A stretch of 64,000 bases of DNA from Plotosus lineatus (lineage: Eukaryota > Chordata > Actinopteri > Siluriformes > Plotosidae): contig CM045734.1 of the NCBI GenBank assembly GCA_024760905.1, positions 44,625,564 through 44,689,563 of the forward strand, written 5' to 3'. The notes beneath the pieces were generated by a model. That model did no database searches and was not told the DNA's origin. It saw only the letters and a list, made by a program, of their open reading frames with translations. The position numbers and the translations under genes were made by a program. Below, one piece after another: positions 48,967 to 60,132 of this stretch (within the stretch, counting starts at the first letter, position 1; each line of letters opens with the position of its first letter).

Positions 48967-49828
48967 CAGTGCTTCTCAATTACATTTTCTGTGGCGCCCC
49001 CTCTAGGAAGAAAAAAAAAAATTTCACCCCACCACTCCCTCAGCGAGCGACTATAAATAGTATTATTTGTCTTCTTCACTTATCCCTTAACATCCGGGGA
49101 TGTCGTTGGGGGGGCGCCTTCATGGCGAGACTTGGGCTGATTTGGCCTGGCGGTGCCCATCCCTCTCCAGGTCGTAGAAACACGCTGACAGCTTTGTAGC
49201 CTACTCTTTATGAAAGTCAGCAATGGTTCTTTTACATGAACCTCTCACCATAGATACTGAGAGACATGGCCTGGGGAGACAGTGACAACCTTGTGGGAAC
49301 TCGAACCCCCAACCTTAGGATCAGCGATCCTGCGCCCTAACCACTAGACCACCACTGCCCTATTAATTGTCTATAAAATTGTTAATATTACACCTCTGCA
49401 TAACAATTGTATCTTTATTAACATTAAAAACACAAAAGAAAGAAATATGGTTCAACTTACAATAAAGAAAAACTTCATTAACATTGTTTTTTAAATCTGT
49501 AATTGAAAAGATTTAAAGTGCACCAATGTGCCTGAAATTAAAAACATGCATCCTTATTTAAACTCATTTAACTTACTTATATCTTAATATTTCCGTCTCT
49601 CTCCACCTTTCTCTTCATTCCTGTTAAAAAATTTTCCGTGTTGTTTCTTGAGGGGTTGCTCCTGCGAAAAACCGCTACACCAAAGTGCGACAATCAGAGC
49701 GCCACTGCCAATTACTGGAGTGGAGGTGCAATTACACTTAATTCTCATACACTGTTCCAGAAAAGCATATTCCTCACGGTCGCGCCCCCCCAGCATCATA
49801 CCATGCCCTCACTATTTGAGAAGCATTG
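48967..49828 (+). mobile_element. hAT MITE, family copy 2, with nested SINE-1
   Basis: Ends cagtgcttctcaattacatt ... ctatttgagaagcattg with an 8-base target duplication (ctctagtg 48959-48966, ctttagtg 49829-49836). Apart from the SINE at 49072-49360 it aligns along its length with 34735-35345. Confidence 0.9.
49072..49360 (-). mobile_element. SINE-1 head with a fourth tail, complete with target duplication
   Basis: Flanked by tattatttgtc (49061-49071) and tattaattgtc (49361-49371); the hAT sister copy shows the empty site. The minus strand gives a normal SINE-1 head and body (with a deletion) up to cagcgtgtttc, then a different tail, tacgacctggagagggatgg ... taagggataagtgaagaa. Confidence 0.92.
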
Positions 49829-50046
49829 CTTTAGTGTGATCAGCCCTTTAGAAGCATCTGCTTTACACTGTATGATTTCAGCAATCCTTTAAAATTCCTG
49901 TTGTTTCAAAATGATTCCTGAGTGTAAGAGACTGCAGCATAACCAGCTTTCCATTACAGCTTATATGTTTACAGTGCAACAATTAAAGACCTGAGCTTAA
50001 AGAAAACAACTTCATACATTGTGAATAGTCAGTGCAGAATCATATA

Positions 50047-50105
50047 AACAGCCCTCCATAATTATTGGCACCTCTGGTTAGGATCTGTTACAAGCCATAA
50101 GATAC

Positions 50106-50198
<93 letters not shown>

Positions 50199-51762
50199 AT
50201 TGCAGTAGTGACTCTCACACTGAAAATTGTAGGAAAATGTAACCTTCAACTCAAGTGAATTTTAAAAATCCCAGACAAGGAATAATTATTTGCATAAAAT
50301 CACCTGTCCCACAATTAATGGCACCTCTTACAATTCCTAGGAAATACATTTTTATGTTAATTTAAGTTATTTCGATCATGTCTACAGTAGTTTACTTAGT
50401 TGATCAGAGTATCTAGGAACATTTCATTAGTAATTCATCACTTCCTGTTTCCGTGGGGTATAAATATGACATGACACAAAGGGCCATTTCTCTTATCCAC
50501 TCTTCAACATGGGAAAGACAATGGAACACACCATTCAAATAATGCTGATGTGTGTTGACCTTCACAAGTCAGGCTATGGCTACAAAAAAAATCGCCCCTC
50601 ACCTGCACCTGCCTGTATCTACTGTCAGAGGAATCCTTGAGAAATTTACAACAACTGGAACAGTGGTAAACAAGCCTGAACAAGGACACAGGGTTATTTT
50701 CCCACCATTCACAGTGAGGAGGATAGTAAGAGAAATAAAAAGTTAGCCAAAGTTCACATTGCAACAAATGGAAACATCTTGGGGTCACAAGGTCTCCAAA
50801 ACAACAATCAGGCGCTATTTACATGTCAACAAGCCTTTTGAGAGGCATGCATGGAAAAATAAAAAACTTTTCTCACTTACAATCCTAAATGTAAATGCAT
50901 GGAGTTTGCTAATTGATACTGGGACTTCAAGTAGGACCAAGTGCTTTGGTCAGATGAGACCAAGATGGAGGTTTTTGGCAACAAACACTCTAAGTGGGTC
51001 TGGTGCAACACAAAAGATGATTATGCAGAAAAGTAGCTGATGCCCACTGTGAAGTATGGGGGAGTATCGGTGATGCTGTGGGCCTGTTTCTCTTCCAGAG
51101 GCTTTGGAAACCTTGTTAGGGTGCATGGCATCATGAACACTTTGAAATACCAGGACATTTTAAATCAAAATCTGGTACCCTCTGCCCGAAAGCTGAAGAT
51201 AGGTCATCACTAGACCTTTCAGCAAGATAATAACCCTAAACATGTGGCCAAACCTACACAGAAATAGTTCACTAGACAAAGAATCAAGCTCCTTGCATGG
51301 ACATCTAAGTCTCCAGACCACAACCCCATTGAACACCTGTGGAGTGAGCTGAAGAAGAGAATGCAGAGGAGAGGACCCAGGTTGATGGATGTTTTAAAAA
51401 AAAAATGTACAAAGAGGAATGGTCCAAGATTCCACTTTCTCTATTCTCCCATCTTCTGAAACATTACAGGAGGAAATTATGTGTTGTTTTGTTGACAAAA
51501 GGGGATTGTACAAAATATTAAAATCAGCAGTGCTAATAATTGTGGCACATATAATGTAAAAAAAAATATTTCTTAATGTGGGATTTTTTTTCCCCATTGA
51601 ATAAATGCACTTGGCTTAAAGGTTTGATTTTCCTAATTTTTCTATTGTGGTCCCATATTATTAAAAAAACAAAACAAACAAACAAATAAAACATGAATTT
51701 ATTAGAAGCCCAAAAAAAAAAAAAAACCTAACCAGGGGAGCCAATAATTATTGAGGGTGGTG
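50047..51762 (+). mobile_element. Tc1-like DNA transposon, degenerate
   Basis: Inverted ends aacagccctccataattatt ... aataattattgagggtggtg, flanked by TA (50045-50046, 51763-51764). Transposase remnants from about 50510: IEHTIQ-like helix-turn-helix, RTKCFGQMRPRWRFLATNT near 50930 (frame-broken WSDET), and HNPIEHLWSELKKR-type sequence near 51325 (cccattgaacacctgtggag). Stops and frameshifts throughout. (TA)n and a 34-T run sit near the left end. Confidence 0.88.
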
Positions 51763-52102
51763 TAATTAAAATATCTAAATAATAATCATTGAGAATCATA
51801 TAAATAAAAATATCCAAATAAGAAATGAGATGTTTCAACAGTGCTGCTACTGTATTTCTAGCAATACCAAGAGTTTTAATTAATCTTATCCCATCTTTCT
51901 CTTTGTGATTAAAAGATTGGTTACACTCTGAAATTTTAATCCATCAATATAGTTGAATAATGACAATGAGTCTTGTAGAACTTTACAATTGACTGCCTCT
52001 GATTGCAGTAGCACTAAATATGCAAAATGTGATATTACACTTAGAATCACTATCTTAACCAAAGAATAAATTATTTAGTGTGATTGTTTTTGTAGTTGTG
52101 TT

Positions 52103-52106
<4 letters not shown>

Positions 52107-52153
<47 letters not shown>
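52107..52153. repeat. (TG)n array
   Basis: About 23 TG units. Confidence 0.96.
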
Positions 52154-52155
<2 letters not shown>

Positions 52156-52309
52156 ACAGAACTGTACAGAGGAAAGTTGGCTGAAAGGAGATTCCTTGAT
52201 TATACTGATTCCTTGATTATTAAACATTATATGCAAAATCAGAATTTCCTTCATTTACATTAATGGAGTGAAAGCCAAAAAACGGTTTTGTTCTGAAGAA
52301 CCTTGGGAA

Positions 52310-52700
52310 AGGCGGGGTACACTCTGAACAACTCAGCAGTCCATCACAGATCCAAAATTCATCACTTTTCCATCACAGACTCAAATATTTACTCTCACAG
52401 TCACATTTAGGGGTGACGTGAGACAGCCAGTAAGCTTAATGTGCATGTCTTTGGAAACTGGAGGTCACCAGAGAGTACCCATAAAAAACCCACACAAGCA
52501 CGTGGAGAACATGCAAACTCCACACAGAAACGCTCTCACCGAGCCTGGGACTTGAACCCAGGGCTTTATTAGTGTGAGGCAGATGTGCAAACACTACCCC
52601 ACCATCTACGCCCAGAATTGGCTGAGATGGGTGCCAGCCTCTCCGCGACCCTAATTAGGATGAAGCGGTTCAGAAAATGAATGAATGAATGAATGTTTTT
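52310..52700. mobile_element. DANA-like SINE (reverse) joined to a direct tail
   Basis: 52310-52612 reads in reverse (aacatgcaaactccacacag; tgggacttgaacccagggct). 52613-52700 is a direct tail (gagatgggtgccagcctctc ... aagcggttcagaaaatga) ending (atga)n. It lies about 80 bases past the ggt6 stop codon. Confidence 0.78.
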
Positions 52701-52780
52701 CCTCTGTAGTCAAAGAACACTATAGATTGCTTCTGTACTATAATAAAACAACACGGTTGGACTATTCAGAGATTATAATG

Positions 52781-54036
52781 TCAGTAGCCTTTATAATGAG
52801 CATTAGCAAGCGGAGCTCCGTATGCACTAACGTGATCTGCATGTAGGCGCAGTAGCATGGAACGAGAATCATCTGAGCACGCATCTACCTGCTGGAAGTC
52901 ACGTTCTTTTTCAGAGAACATTATATAGAAGTCAGAGTCATTTAAAATGCCAGACAAGCAAAAAGCTGAAGACGTTCCTGGTTCTAGATGGAAGAGAGGT
53001 CTACAGAGAGCTTCTTCAGAAGACATTCCTAAGTCAATCCTGTTGTGCAAAAGAACAGCGGCATTAAATAAAGCCGAAGGCCCTCCACTAAAAGCAAGAA
53101 TTTCTACTTCTTTGTCTTCTGCGTCATCATTACGCGAGGCATCGTCCTCAATGAGTTGTAAAACCAGTGGAATGTTGAAGTTTGAGATATTTGCAGTGAA
53201 GCTGTTGAGAAGAACACCACTTGATGGCAAAAACCGCCAGGATCCCCACATGCTGTTGAGGGAAGCTGACATAATGATAAAATTACCATATTTATCCAGC
53301 ACAGCGATGTCACTGTTTTGAGTATTACGAGATAATGAGTCTATGAGGCCTGGGTACTTTTGAACCAGGTCTGAATTATTGAGTCTGTAAACGAAGTTTA
53401 AGAGAGCCCTGTAAACAGCTGAGGTCCTGTTCAAATCTGCACCATTCACAAAGGAGAAGTTTTGCAGCCTGACATGCTCCAATATATCAGATAGCATCTG
53501 GCCCGAGAAAGGCAAACTGGCTGAAAGGACAGAATATTTCTCTCTCTCGATGATAAGAGTGTCATTGATTTCTCCACGGCTGTGCTGAATGGCCACCAAG
53601 AAGTCTGGCCTCTCGTTCTGGGAGAGGTCTCCGGACAATTTCATGGCTAGCGTTTCTAGGAAATTGTTCTCATTCAGGCTGACGCTTTGCAAAAGCTCTG
53701 AAAGATTCTGATTTTTGACGACCGCTCCTATCGATTTCGTGTGGCCACTCGCATCACAGAACAGATCACACAGTCTGGAAACGTGTATTTCTTCCTTATA
53801 GCTTTCCAATGCCCTGCCGAGGACGTCATCTATGAAGAACCCTTCCTGCGCTAATGTAATGGCTTCTTTGAAAAGTTGTCTCCATTCCGATCGTCCCCAC
53901 TCAGAATGGAGGTCTCGGATACCTTGCAGAATGGACGGGACTCCAAAAGTAGCTGATGACAATCGGGGTGTGGTGGAGCGGATCGTCTTGAGTGAGCCTG
54001 ACGTGCTGTTGTACAGGATGGCGGAGAATAAACCCC
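52781..54036 (-). CDS. ggt6: ggt6 terminal exon: main GGT-fold ectodomain
   Basis: One long exon of 1256 bases, from acceptor ...tccgaag (54037) to the stop at 52783-52781, about 418 residues. It opens GGLFSAILYNSTSG, matching the GG-[LM]-F...YNS block of GGTs, and ends with HVSAYGAPLANAHYKGY, close to the GGT6 C-terminus. An Arg in TIRSTTPRL sits where GGT1 has its gamma-glutamyl-binding Arg, and SGGP resembles the oxyanion-hole GG. At the autoprocessing site the order is NTQNSDIAV, so Ser (codon 53313-53315) takes the place of the catalytic Thr; human GGT6, as recalled, also has Ser there. Several N-x-S/T sequons (NSTS, NLSE, NFSF, NRTS, NNSD, NISN) suit an extracellular domain. No internal stop. 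Whether it is catalytic is unknown. Confidence 0.9.
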
Positions 54037-54093
54037 CTTCGGAAAAAAAGGCACACAAATTATAATGTTTTCTGGTTAAACAGCTTAGGCATT

Positions 54094-54101
54094 GTGTGTG
54101 T

Positions 54102-54132
<31 letters not shown>

Positions 54133-54136
54133 GGTG
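54094..54136. repeat. ggt6: (TG)n followed by G-run in ggt6 intron
   Basis: About 11 TG units, then about 18 G in a row on the plus strand, some 60 bases before the ggt6 last-exon acceptor on the opposite strand. Confidence 0.95.
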
Positions 54137-54430
54137 GATAGCAAAGTGCCATTATTCTAATGTGCCAAGGTTATTTGTGATTGTGTCATTTCACTCAAGG
54201 TTGACCCGCCTGAGACTCATTATATGGGAATCATTAATTACCATACTAACTGAATAATCTATAATAATTAGGCTTGTGAAGGCCACTTACAGCCTCTTAT
54301 TAACCTCTTGAAAACCATTTCGGGTCCAATGTGTAATTCAAATTAAAATATTGCATCCATCTACACAAAATGTTCATATGTAAATTATTCTTTTAATGAA
54401 TGATTGAAATCTTGTTCAAATTTTTGACTA

Positions 54431-55240
54431 CAGACGCTCCATGACATACGTTTTAGTTCGGTTCCGGACGGCCGAACGTAAAGTGAAAAAAAAAACGTAA
54501 GTTGTTACTGTATGTTCCAATGACGTATGACGTTCATACTGTACTATACATCCATAAATACCATTACCCTATCTCATAAAACACCCCTAAATAAATTATT
54601 ATAAACATAACATTGTAAAATAATATAAAATATATCAAATAATATCAACATTGATTTCAAATAAATTAAATTCAAGTAACAATAATTTAATCAAATTCAC
54701 TCATCAAATATCAAATACAGAATCAAATATAACCTTTAACATTCTCAATGATGCGATCTTTCTGCTTGTAAGTGGTTCCGATGGTCGACGGAGCCATTTG
54801 GAAGAAGCGTGAAACAGTCGCATGTTTTTCACCAGCATCGATTTTCTCGTTAATAGCCATCTTCGTTTCTAATGAGATGGCTTGCCGCTTTTTCTGAATA
54901 CCACTATCACTACTAAGCTTATGCTTCTGACCAACCATATTTGCTTAGGGTTACAAAAGTCCACAAAACAGTGTAAACACAAAGATCACAGAGACGACGT
55001 CTTAACACAAGGGTAACACGCGGTGAACTGGGAAGAAGGAAGGGCACGTTCAGTCTGTCGTTTGTAAACAATGGGCGCAGCATCATGCAGAAGTAGCGTA
55101 TTATGTCAGCATACTACGTACGTACATCTCGTACTACAGAGAGCACACTCAGCTCAAAATTTGACATCATTAAAAAAAAACAAAAAACCGTAAAATCGAA
55201 AAATACGTAAAACGAATAAACGTAAAGCGGGTAGTGTCTG
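54431..55240 (-). mobile_element. Tigger/pogo deletion derivative with intact HTH frame
   Basis: Inverted ends cagacgctccatgacatacg ... cgggtagtgtctg, with TA at 54429-54430 and 55241-55242. The minus strand 54938-54723 is open for 71 codons: KRQAISLETKMAINEKIDAG and APSTIGTTYKQKDRIIENV. This is the Psq/CENP-B-type helix-turn-helix of Tigger transposases. The DDE part is absent. It lies in the ggt6 intron between 54037 and 56422. Confidence 0.85.
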
Positions 55241-55885
55241 TATTGTGGATATACTTTAACACAGTGTTTTTGATTATATGATATTATTATTCCATTTGAA
55301 GCCTCAATTGTTCCCTTTAGGAAAATAAGCAAAAATTAATGTAAATATAATGTAAATATAACACCATGCATATTGTAACTGTCTTTTTTATTATTATTTT
55401 ATTACATGTTCTTAAAATCTTGTATTCTTTAGTATAGTCTCAGGTTTGGGCATGTAGACATCTCACTTCAATTCAAACCACAAGTTTTCTTTATGATTCC
55501 TATAGTCCAGGACATGTCATAAAGACTGATTTTGTATATCCTGGCAACTGCAACCATCCTAAAATTAATGATGCCATCAATAGCGCCATCATTCTGAATG
55601 ATCATCAAATCATTTACCTTTAGATGCTATTTTGCTGCCAAACACTCTGATAGATTGCACGTCCATTAAGTATGAATTGGGTCTCTTTTAACTACAACAC
55701 AGATAACCGTATACCATGTGATGCTTTAGGGAAGTTATGGGGCTGCATTTTTTATTCTCTCATGAGGGCCTGCTTTATTAGTAAATAAAATAAATAAATA
55801 AGCAAAACAAACAAAAAATAAATTAATAAATCTTCATTAATTTCTCTCCATCACCATACTTAACTGTCTGGGAGAGCAAAAATCA

Positions 55886-55962
<77 letters not shown>

Positions 55963-56422
55963 CCTTAAGGGCAATCATTTGTGTTAAAACAACAACAACA
56001 AAATGCTTCTTCTTTTATCTGAGTTGTTGTTTTGTTTTGTTTTTTCCCCAAAATCCATTTCAGTCCTTTTGACAGATGCCTAAAATTCTGCAGGGCATTG
56101 TGCATAAATGCTGCATTCAAAATTCAGATTCATTCTGCCATTCCCTATTTCCATGTTCTACAGCCAAATATCACCCCAATAGAAAATAAAACCACCAGGC
56201 AAATATCTGTTCATACTGCCTCTCATAAAATTTCTCCAGTCCTAGATAGAACCAAACGTGTATCTCATATAAATTTAAACTTTAATGCCCCGAATGTTCA
56301 ATCAAAGTATATAAGACCATAAAGTGTATATTTATTGCAAATACAGGTATTGCCCCTAATTATTACTACATATGATTACAATAGAAGATTTCTAGATAAT
56401 AAATCAAAGATATTTTGCGAAC

Positions 56423-56536
56423 CTATTCCAGCTGTGTGTGGGTGGACGACTCCCAAGCAGAGAAGAGCAGCGATAGCTGCATCCACCACATTTCCTCCTT
56501 CCTGGAGAATCGCCTTACCAATGCTGGAGCAGTTAG
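56423..56536 (-). CDS. ggt6: ggt6 exon: start of the GGT catalytic fold
   Basis: A 114-base exon with phase-1 boundaries on both sides: acceptor ...tgtacag before 56536 and donor gttcgc after 56423. Joined to its neighbours it gives ASANCSSIGKAILQEGGNVV followed by DAAIAALLCLGVVHPHTAGI. This is the hallmark N-terminal GGT block (G-[GN]-N-V-V-D-A-x-x-A...L-C-L-x-V-x-x-P), closest to GGT6 because of CLGVVHPHTAGIG. Splitting of G codons at both junctions restores the frame exactly. The ends were chosen by splice signals and by homology. Confidence 0.88.
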   Translation of the reverse strand, partial: LTAPALVRRFSRKEEMWWMQLSLLFSAWESSTHTQLE

Positions 56537-56652
56537 CTGTACATAGCAACAACAACACTATCTTGTAAAACAATGAGAAGCTAACCTGTTTAAAAAGTAT
56601 TTTGAATGGAATACAGGCATTGACTGGACTAAAAACATAAAGATTTCCGAAC

Positions 56653-57110
56653 CTGATGCTGTAAGAACAACAGCATGGTGGTACAGAGCAGTGTGCTCAT
56701 GGTGGTGGGGATCTGCTCCATGTTCATGTTCATCACCTTCTCCATGTTCGTGTTTATCATCTTCTCCATGTTCGTGTTTATCATCTTCTCCATGTTCGTG
56801 TTTATCACCTCCATGTTTCTGTTTATCGTCTTCTCCATGTTCATGTTTATCATCTTCTCCATATTCGTGTTTATCACCTTCTCCATGTTCATGTTCATTT
56901 TCCATGGTGGTGTGATGATGATGTTCATCATGTTCCTGTGAAACACTCATGCTGCTGGTTCCTACACTGTGAAAACCTTCAGGTTCAGGCCACCATTTAT
57001 ACCACTGGAGAAGCACAAATACCAAGACAATAGCCAGCAGAACCAGAGTAGTTGACAGACGAAAACATGTGAGTCTCTTTCCTGCCTTTCCCGATGGACT
57101 GTCTGCTGGC
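56653..57110 (-). CDS. ggt6: ggt6 exon: membrane anchor and histidine-rich stalk
   Basis: On the minus strand the acceptor (tttccacag) ends at 57111 and the exon runs 57110 to 56653, donor gttcgg. It opens with one base of a split codon and then reads PADSPSGKAGKRLTCFR, a single transmembrane helix (LSTTLVLLAIVLVFVLLQW), a short linker, and about eight copies of an octapeptide like HEHGEDDK. It ends ALYHHAVVLTAS. The last part aligns with human GGT6 YHHSAIVSPAA as recalled. A basic N-side followed by one helix is the type II anchor expected of GGT proteins. The His/Asp/Glu stalk is not in mammalian GGT6 as I recall it. Upstream coding sequence for the cytoplasmic tail was not found. Confidence 0.85.
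56719..56899 (-). repeat. ggt6: 24-bp coding minisatellite in ggt6 (His-rich octapeptides)
   Basis: About 7.7 tandem units of 24 bases begin at 56719, 56743, 56767, 56791 (21 bases, one codon lost), 56812, 56836, 56860 and 56884. On the coding strand each unit reads as H-E-H-G-E-D-D-K with small changes (HEYGEDDK, QKHGGDK, HEHGEGDE). All length changes keep the frame, as expected of a coding repeat. Similar His-Glu-His-Gly strings occur in metal-binding loops of ZIP zinc transporters. Confidence 0.92.
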
Positions 57111-57351
57111 CTGTGGAAACATGAGCTATAACATTAATGGAATAATATACTACAATAGAATAAAGTGAATATAATTCATGTCCTTTACTGTGAGACTGAA
57201 CAATTATTTTTTGAAGGAGAGGTAGATGTCCACCAAGCCTGAGGAAAACAATTATTTTAATATGTACTACATGGGAACATAAAAAGAATTTAATGGTTTT
57301 GTTTCAAATATGTTAACCATTGGGCAGGTCAGGGTACCAGTAAAATATATA

Positions 57352-57803
57352 AAGGGATTCCTCGCTACTTCGCACTTCAATTCATGTGGCTTCAGTGCAT
57401 CACATTTTTTTTTTTTTTTAATATTCATTGAATTAAAAAATAAGGAAATTGGGGAAGAATATGGGAAAAAGGAAAATGCCACAAAAACAAGTCCAATGCA
57501 AAAAAAAAAAAAAACCTAAACCAACACAAAACAAAAAACAACTCAAAACCTCCAATCAAAACTAGTTACATTGTGCATTTATATTTTATTTGTTACATTG
57601 TATTTATATTTTATTTACATCTTTTGCATGATTTTTAATGTTTAATTGTCATTATGAGCATTTATAGCATTGCATATGTATTTATTGATATTATATACAC
57701 ATATGCATGTACGTATACATCAGTCGGGGGGGGGGGAGCCTACTTTGCTGATGGTCGCGTTGGGATCTCATCCCAATTAATCGCAGAAAGTGATGGATCC
57801 CTG
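57352..57803 (+). mobile_element. MITE-1 copy
   Basis: It begins agggattcctcgctacttc and ends gtgatggatccctg, with typical A-rich and T-rich interior blocks. It lies just upstream (5') of the ggt6 membrane-anchor exon. Confidence 0.82.
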
Positions 57804-57891
57804 TATACTGGGAAGGTAGCGTGTGATGGACTAGCATCCTACCTAGGAGGTGTTGAACTCCTTGTCACCTCACGCTACAGAAACTGGGGAG
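57804..57891 (+). mobile_element. SINE-2 fragment
   Basis: An internal body piece (actgggaaggtagcgtgtga ... gctacagaaactgggga) directly abutting the MITE-1 end. Confidence 0.65.
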
Positions 57892-58247
57892 CTCTACAGA
57901 ACTACACGCTACAAAAACTCTTACCACAGGTTCTTTCTCCATCTCTTCCGGGAGAACACCAGGCTGTTCCCAGACCAACTGAGACATAGTCCCTCTGGCA
58001 TGTTCTGGGTTGAACTCGGAGTCTCTTCTTGGTTGGACATGCCCAATACACCACACTGGAGAGGCGTTCTAATCAGATGCCCGAGCCACTTCAACTGGCT
58101 CCTCTCAACACAGATCTTTTAATACTCATTCAAAGTTTTTGTATATTTCAGTTTCATGCGTTGAGCAGAGCTGGTATCTTTATATACCTATTCAGAGTAC
58201 AGTATAATCATACTGACGCAGAACAGAAGCATCTAAACTTAAATGAG

Positions 58248-58248
<1 letters not shown>

Positions 58249-58302
<54 letters not shown>
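58249..58302. repeat. (TG)n array
   Basis: 27 TG units followed by a short G-run. Confidence 0.97.
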
Positions 58303-58306
<4 letters not shown>

Positions 58307-58591
58307 GAGGAGGGGGGGGTTGCTCGATTTTTTTTTTTCATTTTTAAGCATGGCAATGATAATTCCACCTGTTCCAAATGACCATGACAATTGGTTTTTG
58401 ATTTCAAGCATTATTTATTCTGGGATATTGTTAGTGAGTTATTCTATGTCCAACCTTTTATTTCATCCTCCCCTGAAATTAATAATTAAAAAAAAACCCT
58501 CAAATTGTCAGAAAGAGTAATGTGCAAAACTCAACAGCCTGAAACCAGAGCTGTGTCACAAAACTGAATCTTTCTCAAGGTTTAGTCTAGA

Positions 58592-58675
58592 CGAGGGGTG
58601 GCGAACAAGTTAGACACAAAGAGACAAACTTTTTAACTGTTAGAGTTAAAGAGCCACACCACGTGCTGACCTGCC

Positions 58676-58719
<44 letters not shown>

Positions 58720-58731
58720 TGTGCACCCACA

Positions 58732-58783
<52 letters not shown>

Positions 58784-58797
58784 TGTGCACACACACA

Positions 58798-58857
<60 letters not shown>

Positions 58858-59504
58858 CACCTCTCTCTCTTTCTCCCTTGCTCTGACACACACACAACTA
58901 CTGAACACACTTCAAATGCATAGATATGGCCTGTATAATATAAATTGATGAATATTGAAATACGTATACACACAATCATGTTGAGTCAGGTGTTTTTTAA
59001 CTTTGGGGAATTCCGTGTCAATATTAGCATGGAGTTGCTAAAATGATGCTGAAGATTTGAATCCTTGAAATGTGATATCGTGGTACTGCATAATAAACAG
59101 AGCGATTTTCCATTCCGTTCAATAAAAAAGTAAGCATCTTCCCATTCTCCCATGTCCTGTGTTCATCTTCATTTTTTTGTTTAGCTTTGCATTTTGCGAT
59201 TTTGACAAAGAGGGTCAGCCTGCATGCAAAGAAAATGTTTACTTAATTTCCCAGCATTAGACGTCATCCACTCAGATGATTGGCGGTCACTTATGTGTCA
59301 GACGCGGCATAAAAAACACCCAACCTGTCATAATTATTTGTTTTTAATAACCTCTGAAGGATTGAAGTGTGTTTTAAGATTTAAAAAAAACATGAAAAGA
59401 GGCAAAGAGCCACAGTATATAGAAATATGATAAGAGGCAAAGAGCCACATTCTTATTCATCAAGAGCCGCATGCGGCTCGAGAGTCGAATATTCGCCACC
59501 CCTG
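58592..59504. mobile_element. hAT-type element inflated by CA repeats
   Basis: Ends cgaggggtggcgaac ... attcgccacccctg, flanked by gtctaga at 58585-58591 and 59505-59511. Internal gccgcatgcggctc palindrome near 59467. A compound (CA)n block occupies 58675-58855. Confidence 0.87.
58675..58855. repeat. Compound CA array with repeated interruptions
   Basis: Three CA blocks are separated by two near-identical interruptions (gcatgtgcacccacacgcg at about 58717 and gcatgtgcacacacacacg at about 58781). It is a higher-order repeat of about 64 bases. Confidence 0.93.
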
Positions 59505-59529
59505 GTCTAGATCATATTTGTAAGACAAA

Positions 59530-59655
59530 ACATTCGTTCATTTTCTGAACCACTTAATCCTAATTAGGGTCGCAGGGAGGCTGGTGTCCATCTGAGCCGA
59601 CTCCGGGCGAGGGCGGGTTACACCCCGGACAGCTCACCAGGCTATTGCTATTAGG
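59530..59655 (-). mobile_element. DANA-like tail fragment
   Basis: cattttctgaaccacttaat ... gggttacaccccggacagct, the reverse of the tail at 1329-1448. Confidence 0.75.
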
Positions 59656-59808
59656 CTTTTTTTTTTTTTTTTTTTCAAAATTTATGAAGATAATACACCA
59701 GAGATACTTTCTGATGAGTACCAGGTGAGCAGAATCAGTCATTGGTCCGAGAGCAAAACGCACATTATTGTACTAAATACTGTATTTATTTAAATGTATT
59801 ATTTAGAG

Positions 59809-60132
59809 GGCAGCGGTGGCCTGGTGATAAAGGGCGCTGGATTGCTAATCCTAGGGTTAGGGGTTCGAGTCCCACTCTCCACAAGGTTGTCACTGTCCCC
59901 CCCCAGTGCAACTAACCAGGTTATCAAAGGTGGGCCATGTAAAAGAACCATTGCTGACTTTCGTAAAGCGTAGCTGCATAGCCATCAGCGTGTTTCTGCA
60001 ACTTGCTAAAGGGTTATGTCAGGAAGGGCGTCCGATGTAAAAAAAACAAAAAAAAACAAAACAAAAACCGATGACAAGTCAAACATGTCAATCAGATAAT
60101 TCACTGCGGCGACCGTAAAGGAAAAGAAGAAG
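59809..60132 (+). mobile_element. SINE-1 copy 10
   Basis: Head (gcagcggtggcctggtgata), B box (ggggttcgagtcccac), body with a 28-base deletion after gtgggccatg, RTE-like tail ending aaggaaaagaagaag. Confidence 0.88.

Larger units (their letters stand above)
54037..56422 (-). other. ggt6: ggt6 last intron
   Basis: A phase-1 GT-AG intron of 2386 bases, defined by the flanking exons. It contains the (TG)n/G-run, the Tigger derivative and a (TA)n array at 55890-55957. The rest is AT-rich with nothing recognised. Confidence 0.85.

Noticed and set aside
56675..56946. Open frames antisense to or out of frame with the ggt6 His-rich repeat
   Set aside because: A 24-bp repeat without stops is open in several frames; only the frame joined to the membrane helix and GGT exons makes sense.
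58675..58979. Cys/Val or His/Thr-rich open frames
   Set aside because: Products of CA/TG repeats only. The same holds for Tyr/Ile frames over (TA)n arrays at 98, 6240, 8131, 10160, 39857 and 40940.
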